Shown here: positions 60,004 to 64,000 of the stretch, one piece after another
How the letters are laid out: the number at the start of each line of letters is the position of its first letter
How positions within the stretch are numbered: position 1 is the first letter of the stretch
From: Novosphingobium barchaimii LL02
GTDB lineage: Bacteria; Pseudomonadota; Alphaproteobacteria; Sphingomonadales; Sphingomonadaceae
Direction: 5' to 3'
DNA: 64,000 bases
Assembly (NCBI RefSeq): GCF_001046635.1
Contig: NZ_KQ130454.1
Span: forward strand, 441,501 to 505,500
Position numbers and translations under genes: made by a program
Notes under the pieces: model-generated
What the model was told of the DNA's origin: nothing
The model's database searches: none
The model's input: the letters and a program-made list of their open reading frames with translations, nothing else

Positions 60004-61860
60004 ATGATCTGCCAGAAAACCAATGTGCCCGCGCCCGAGGAACTCGACATCCCGGCACTGAAGGCCAGATACCTCGCAGAGCGTGACAAGCGCCTGCGCC
60101 GCGAAGGCGGAGAGCAGTACGTGCGCCCCACCGGCGATTTCTCGGACAACTACGCACACGATCCCTTCACTCCGGTGACCGAGCGCGAGCCGCTGGTCGA
60201 GGACCTTGACGTGGCGATCCTGGGCGCGGGCTTTTCCGGCATCCTGGCGGGCTATCACCTGCGCCAGCAGGGCGTCACCAAGGTGCGCAACATCGACCAC
60301 GCAGGCGGCTTCGGCGGCGTGTGGTACTGGAACCGCTACCCCGGCGTGCAGTGCGACAACGACGCCTACTGTTACCTGCCGCTGCTGGAAGAAACGGGCT
60401 TCATGCCCAGCAAGAAGTTCTCGGACGGCTGGGAAATCCAGGCCTACTGCCAGAAGATGGCGACCGACTTCGACCTTGCCGACAAGGCCCTGTTCCACAC
60501 CCTGGTCGAAAGCATCACCTGGGACGAGGGGATCAAGCGCTGGCATGTGAAGACCAGCCGGGGCGACGATCTGCGCGTGCGTTTCGTGGTCATGGCGGGC
60601 GGCGTGATGAACATGCCCAAGCTGCCCGGCATCCCCGGCATCCACGATTTCAAGGGCAAGATGTTCCACACCAGCCGCTGGGAGCATGACTATACCGGCG
60701 GTTCGTGGACCGCGCCCGAACTGGAAAAGCTGAAGGACAAGCGCGTCGCCATCGTCGGCACCGGGGCCACTTCGGTCCAGGCGGTGCCCTTTCTGGGCAA
60801 GTATGCCAAGCAGCTCTACGTGCTGCAGCGCACCCCTTCGAACATCGACGAGCGGCCCAATCCGCCCACCGATCCCGACTGGGCCGCCGCGCTGCAACCC
60901 GGCTGGCAGCAGGAGCGCATGGCCAATTTCCACCGCGGCGCGCAGCAGTTCTTCCTGCCGGGCGAACCGGATCTGATCTGCGACATCTGGACAGAAATCA
61001 GCCGCAACCTCCATGTCGAGCTTGAGGCGGACGACTTCTTCAAGAATTTCCCCGAGATGGACATGGCCGATTTCATGGCCCGGCGCGAAGTGGTGGACTT
61101 CCAGGTGATGGAACGCCTGCGCCGCCGCGTCGACGATCTGGTCGAGGACGGCGCCACCGCCGAAGTGCTGAAGCCGTGGTTCCGCTTCATGTGCAAGCGG
61201 CCACTGTCGAACAACGACTATTATCCCACCTTCAACCAGCCCAACGTCAAGGTGATCGACGTGTCACCGACGCAGGGCGTTGAGCGGATGACCGAAAAGG
61301 GCTTCATCGCCGACGGCGTGGAATACGAAGTCGACCTGATGATCTTCGCCTCGGGCTTCGAAGTCACCTCGGACCTCAAGCGGCGCTGGGGCATCGATAC
61401 GGTGGAGGGCGAAGGCGGTCTGTCGATCTACGATCACTGGACCAATGGCCCCAGCACCCTGCACGGCGTGACGACCGACAAGTTCCCCGGCATGTTCTAC
61501 ATGGGCTACATCCAGGGCGCGACCAATTCGAGCACGACCGAGCAGTTCGGCCGTCAGGCAGAGCACATCGCCTTCATGATCGGCGAGACCGTGCGGCGCG
61601 GCGCGGACAAGTTCACCGCCACGGCCGAAGGCGTCGCCGGTTACGTGGCGCACTGCCGCGCGAACGAAATCGACATGTCGGAATTCCAGCAGGGCTGCAC
61701 GCCCAGCTACTTCAACAACGAAGGCGACAAGGAACTGAAGTGGGCCCTGTTCAAGGGCTATCTGCCCGGCTGGGACGCCTGGCGCGACATGCTGGCCGAC
61801 TGGCGCAAATCGCCCGACCTGCCGGGCGTGGCGTTCGAGGCGAAAGAAACGGTGAACTGA
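60004..61860 (+). CDS. Baeyer-Villiger-type flavin monooxygenase
   Basis: This 618-residue FAD/NADPH monooxygenase has the FAD motif GAGFSG (residues 74-79) and the BVMO fingerprint F216-KGKMFHTSR-W226 (FxGxxxHTxxW). The NADPH motif GTGATS lies at 252-257, and GGFGGVWYWNRYPGVQCDNDAYCYLP is an FAD-loop segment typical of the class. Enzymes of this type insert oxygen next to a ketone to give an ester or lactone. The extra N-terminal 60 residues resemble larger class B members such as steroid or phenylacetone monooxygenases. Substrate unknown. A 76-base gap follows the SDR gene. Confidence 0.93.
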   Translation: MICQKTNVPAPEELDIPALKARYLAERDKRLRREGGEQYVRPTGDFSDNYAHDPFTPVTEREPLVEDLDVAILGAGFSGILAGYHLRQQGVTKVRNIDHAGGFGGVWYWNRYPGVQCDNDAYCYLPLLEETGFMPSKKFSDGWEIQAYCQKMATDFDLADKALFHTLVESITWDEGIKRWHVKTSRGDDLRVRFVVMAGGVMNMPKLPGIPGIHDFKGKMFHTSRWEHDYTGGSWTAPELEKLKDKRVAIVGTGATSVQAVPFLGKYAKQLYVLQRTPSNIDERPNPPTDPDWAAALQPGWQQERMANFHRGAQQFFLPGEPDLICDIWTEISRNLHVELEADDFFKNFPEMDMADFMARREVVDFQVMERLRRRVDDLVEDGATAEVLKPWFRFMCKRPLSNNDYYPTFNQPNVKVIDVSPTQGVERMTEKGFIADGVEYEVDLMIFASGFEVTSDLKRRWGIDTVEGEGGLSIYDHWTNGPSTLHGVTTDKFPGMFYMGYIQGATNSSTTEQFGRQAEHIAFMIGETVRRGADKFTATAEGVAGYVAHCRANEIDMSEFQQGCTPSYFNNEGDKELKWALFKGYLPGWDAWRDMLADWRKSPDLPGVAFEAKETVN

Positions 61861-61960
61861 GGGCGCGGCCGGATCGACATTGGGCTTTGCCGAATGATCC
61901 GGCCACCCAACACTGAACACCTAACATCCCACATCGTCACCCTGAATGGCGAGGAGCAGG

Positions 61961-62239
61961 TCAGCCCGGGTTCCCGAACCGCTCGGCCTGAATGGCGGTG
62001 AGGTTTTCGGAAAACGCGGGCGACAGCTTGCGCTCGATCTTGCGGCAGCGGTCGGCGTGGTCGATCAGCGCCTTGGCGATGTCGCGCAGGATGCCGGTGT
62101 CCAGATCCTCCTCGCCGGAAAGCCGGGCGCGCAGGTCCCGCTCGTCGACGCCCAGCGTCCGGGCCGTCACCCGTTGCCCGCCCAGCGCCTCGACGGCCTG
62201 GGTGAAAAGGGCGAGCTGGACCATCGGATCTTGCGGCAT
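61961..62239 (-). CDS. Small helix-turn-helix-like protein
   Basis: This 92-residue protein begins MPQDPMVQLALFTQAVEALGGQRVTARTLGVDERDLRARLSGEEDL. It contains a helix-turn-helix-like pattern (GGQRVTARTLGVDERDLRARL) as in small Cro-like or phage-type regulators. The rest is helical with many charged residues (ALIDHADRCRKIERKLSPAF). The ATG at 62239 is chosen over the ORF start 44 codons upstream. It could be the regulator of the catabolic block, as no larger regulator is present. The 100-base gap after the BVMO gene shows nothing else. Confidence 0.6.
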   Translation of the reverse strand: MPQDPMVQLALFTQAVEALGGQRVTARTLGVDERDLRARLSGEEDLDTGILRDIAKALIDHADRCRKIERKLSPAFSENLTAIQAERFGNPG

Positions 62240-62405
62240 CGTGTCAGGGGCTTTCTGTCGAAGGTCCGGCTTGGCGAAGCAAAACGCTTCGCGCCGATGC
62301 GGCATTGGCGCCAACACAGCCCCCACGTCAAACCATCCCGGGCAAGGTATCACCGACCGCGAACGGCCCAAGGCTGTTTATTGGCCCCTGTTTATCGGCT
62401 CCTGT

Positions 62406-63173
62406 TTATCGGCCGCTCCACACCGGCCTGCGCTTCTCGGCGAAAGCGCGCGGGCCTTCCTGCGCATCCTGCGAATTATACGTATGCTCATGCGCGCTGC
62501 GCGCCGCCGCCAGCGCGGCGCTGCGGCCCATCTCGGTGGAGAGCATCACCGTCTCGCGCGCGGCCTTGACCGACAGCGGCGCGCCTTCCAGCACCTCGCG
62601 CGCCAGTTCGATCGCCGCATCCAGCACCGCGCCCGGCTGGGCAAGGCGGTTGACGAGGCCGATCTCATAAGCGCGGGCCGCGTCGATCGGCTTGCCGGTC
62701 AGCACGATCTCCATGAAGATGCGCTGCCCGATCATGTGGATCAGCGGCGCCGCCCAGGGACTGCCGCGCCCCACCTTGACCTCGGTGATCGCGAACTTCG
62801 CCGCCGTGGAGGCCACGCACAGATCGCAGGCCTGCGCGATCATCCAGCCGCCCGCGAAGGCCACCCCGTTCACCGCCGCGATGGTCGGCTTGGACAGCTC
62901 GATGGTGTCGTAAGGCAGCGCATACATATCGCGCGGGGGCACCGCCATGCCGGTTTCGACCATCTCCTTGAGGTCTCCGCCCGCGCAGAACGCCTTGTCG
63001 CCGCTGCCGGTGAGGATGGCGATGCGCAAGGCATCGTCGGCCTCGAAGCGCGCCCATGCAGCACGCAGGCCCTCGCGCACTTCGGCGGTCAGGGCATTGC
63101 GCTGTTCGGGGCGGTTGAGGGTGATGACGGCAATGCCGTCTTCGCGGGCATCGAACAGGACGGCGTCGTTCAT
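62406..63173 (-). CDS. Enoyl-CoA hydratase/isomerase-family (crotonase) protein
   Basis: This 255-residue crotonase-fold protein has the CoA oxyanion-hole segments AILTGSGDKAFCAGGDLKEM and KPTIAAVNGVAFAGGWMIAQACDLCVAS. FAITEVKVG places Glu131 at the position of the second catalytic Glu. The first catalytic Glu of hydratases (GGGCELA) is Met here (GGWMIA), so a classic hydratase reaction is doubtful. Isomerase, hydrolase or C-C lyase activity is more likely. It follows the CoA-transferase gene with two bases between TGA and ATG, forming an operon. Confidence 0.88.
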   Translation of the reverse strand: MNDAVLFDAREDGIAVITLNRPEQRNALTAEVREGLRAAWARFEADDALRIAILTGSGDKAFCAGGDLKEMVETGMAVPPRDMYALPYDTIELSKPTIAAVNGVAFAGGWMIAQACDLCVASTAAKFAITEVKVGRGSPWAAPLIHMIGQRIFMEIVLTGKPIDAARAYEIGLVNRLAQPGAVLDAAIELAREVLEGAPLSVKAARETVMLSTEMGRSAALAAARSAHEHTYNSQDAQEGPRAFAEKRRPVWSGR

Positions 63174-63175
63174 AG

Positions 63176-64000
63176 TCAAAACCCTCTGCGCGTGATCTCG
63201 AAAGCCGCCCGTTCCAGACCCTCGCGAAAATCCGGGTGCGCCACGCAGACGAGCCGCCGGGCGCGCGTCGCCAAAGTCTGCCCCTTCAGCTGCGCGGCGC
63301 CGAATTCGGTGACCACCACGTCCACTTCGCTGCGCGCGCTGGTGACCGGGCCGGAAAGCATCGGCACGATCTTGCTGACCGTCCCCCCCTTCGCGGTAGA
63401 GGCCAGCACCATCAGCGAAGCCCCGCCCGGAGAGCGCGCACCGGCCCGCACGAAGTCCACCTGCCCGCCGGTCCCGCCCATGTAGGACGCTCCCGATTGC
63501 TCGGCATTGGCCTGCCCGCCAAGGTCCACTTCCAGCGCGGAATTGATCGTGACCAGCCGCGAAAGCTGCCCCAGCACGCCTGCATCGTGGGTATAGCTGG
63601 TGGGTGTCATGCGGATCGCGGCATTGCGGTGCGCCCAGTCGTAAAGCCGCCGCGTGCCGATCAGGGCGCCGTTCACCGATACGCCCGCGTCGATTTCCTT
63701 GCGGGCATTGGTCAGCACGCCCGCTTCGGCAAGGTCGACCAGCCCGTCGCCCAGCATCCCGGAATGGACGCCAAGGTCGCGGCGGTCGTGCAGCAGACGC
63801 AGGATCGCATCGGGCACCGCGCCCACGCCGGTCTGGATGACGCAGCCATCGCCGATGAACTGCGCGCAGAGCCGGGCGATCGCCTCGTCGACAGGTCCGA
63901 TCTTCGCCGGCACGACTTCCACCGGAGCACGGCTGACCTGGACCGCCACGTCGATGGCGCTGGCGGGGATCAGTTCGCCCGGCACGTAGGGAACCTGGTC
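63176..64000 (-). CDS. Acetyl-CoA hydrolase/CoA-transferase family protein (5' partial)
   Basis: This is the C-terminal part of a CoA-transferase; the frame continues past the window edge, so the true start is not visible. GDGCVIQTGVGAVPDAILRLLHDRRDLGVHSGMLGDGLVDL and MGGTGGQVDFVRAGARSPGGASLMVLASTAKGGTVSKIVPML are the AcCoA-hydrolase-C motifs. VVVTEFGAAQLKGQTLATRARRLVCVAHPDFRE ends the domain and resembles 4-hydroxybutyrate or butyryl-CoA:acetate CoA-transferases. It would attach CoA to an acid intermediate of the pathway. It is translated just before the crotonase gene. Confidence 0.9.
   Translation of the reverse strand, partial: DQVPYVPGELIPASAIDVAVQVSRAPVEVVPAKIGPVDEAIARLCAQFIGDGCVIQTGVGAVPDAILRLLHDRRDLGVHSGMLGDGLVDLAEAGVLTNARKEIDAGVSVNGALIGTRRLYDWAHRNAAIRMTPTSYTHDAGVLGQLSRLVTINSALEVDLGGQANAEQSGASYMGGTGGQVDFVRAGARSPGGASLMVLASTAKGGTVSKIVPMLSGPVTSARSEVDVVVTEFGAAQLKGQTLATRARRLVCVAHPDFREGLERAAFEITRRGF

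Overview
The window is a high-GC, gene-dense bacterial chromosome segment. Gene content and order suggest an alphaproteobacterium of the Sphingomonadales (Novosphingobium-like). The clues are a plant-type glutamate-cysteine ligase, a ctaC-ctaD-ctaB-ctaG-ctaE aa3 oxidase operon followed by SURF1, a QxH-type class I dihydroorotase, a short SelO, many sphingomonad-style small lipoproteins, and a xenobiotic-type catabolic block at one end. This is inferred from protein resemblance only; there is no rRNA or tRNA gene to confirm it. I see no insertion sequence, prophage, integrase or CRISPR array.

Layout. 1-4476: DsbA-like proteins and smc. 4481-5394: soxR and a divergent VOC-family gene sharing a perfect SoxR box. 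5428-8664: ubiA, rsmE and gshA, with a perfect 22-bp palindrome between ubiA and rsmE. 8762-12376: a large membrane methyltransferase-like protein, bamB and its TPR-like partner. 12499-17595: a glycosyltransferase/hydrolase pair, selO and an orphan astD. 17640-20149: a lipoprotein, a glycine-zipper protein and rarD. 20191-24350: pyrC, an HPP protein, a small hypothetical, a nitroreductase and a pirin. 24475-26185: a LysR regulator and a YgfZ-like protein. 26228-28385: two tandem GNATs, then rplU-rpmA with a strong terminator.

29270-40969 (mostly minus strand) is a long co-directional run. Read in the direction of transcription it is ctaC, ctaD, ctaB, a 44-aa membrane protein, ctaG, ctaE, SURF1, thrC, an rRNA-type methyltransferase, folB, a degenerate Rossmann protein, moaA, moaD and moaE. 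It supplies terminal oxidase, heme O, copper insertion, and folate and molybdopterin synthesis. A perfect 15-bp hairpin separates the oxidase genes from SURF1-thrC. 41177-46660 (plus strand) carries pyrE, pdxJ, acpS, lepB, an AI-2E-type transporter, a DUF3089 hydrolase and ruvX, many with overlapping ends. 46657-48735 is a tightly overlapping three-gene module: a small acidic protein and two distant paralogues that appear to combine a cupin-like region with a HEAT-like tail. I could not match it to a known system and consider it the best candidate for something undescribed. 48924-53361 holds a truncated siroheme synthase, lysA, an LptM-like lipoprotein, argH, and a TlpA-type lipoprotein whose start abuts that of argH.

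53543-64000 begins with a LysE exporter. It then enters an accessory catabolic block: Rieske oxygenase, MFS transporter, beta-propeller protein, 17beta-HSD4-like SDR, Baeyer-Villiger monooxygenase, a small HTH-like protein, a crotonase-fold protein and a CoA-transferase that runs off the end. Together they could open a ketone or alicyclic compound to an ester and feed acyl-CoA products to beta-oxidation; the substrate cannot be read from sequence. No intergenic gap exceeds about 280 bases; the longest (34543-34818, 58693-58964, 28386-28648, 18354-18603) are described in the entries.
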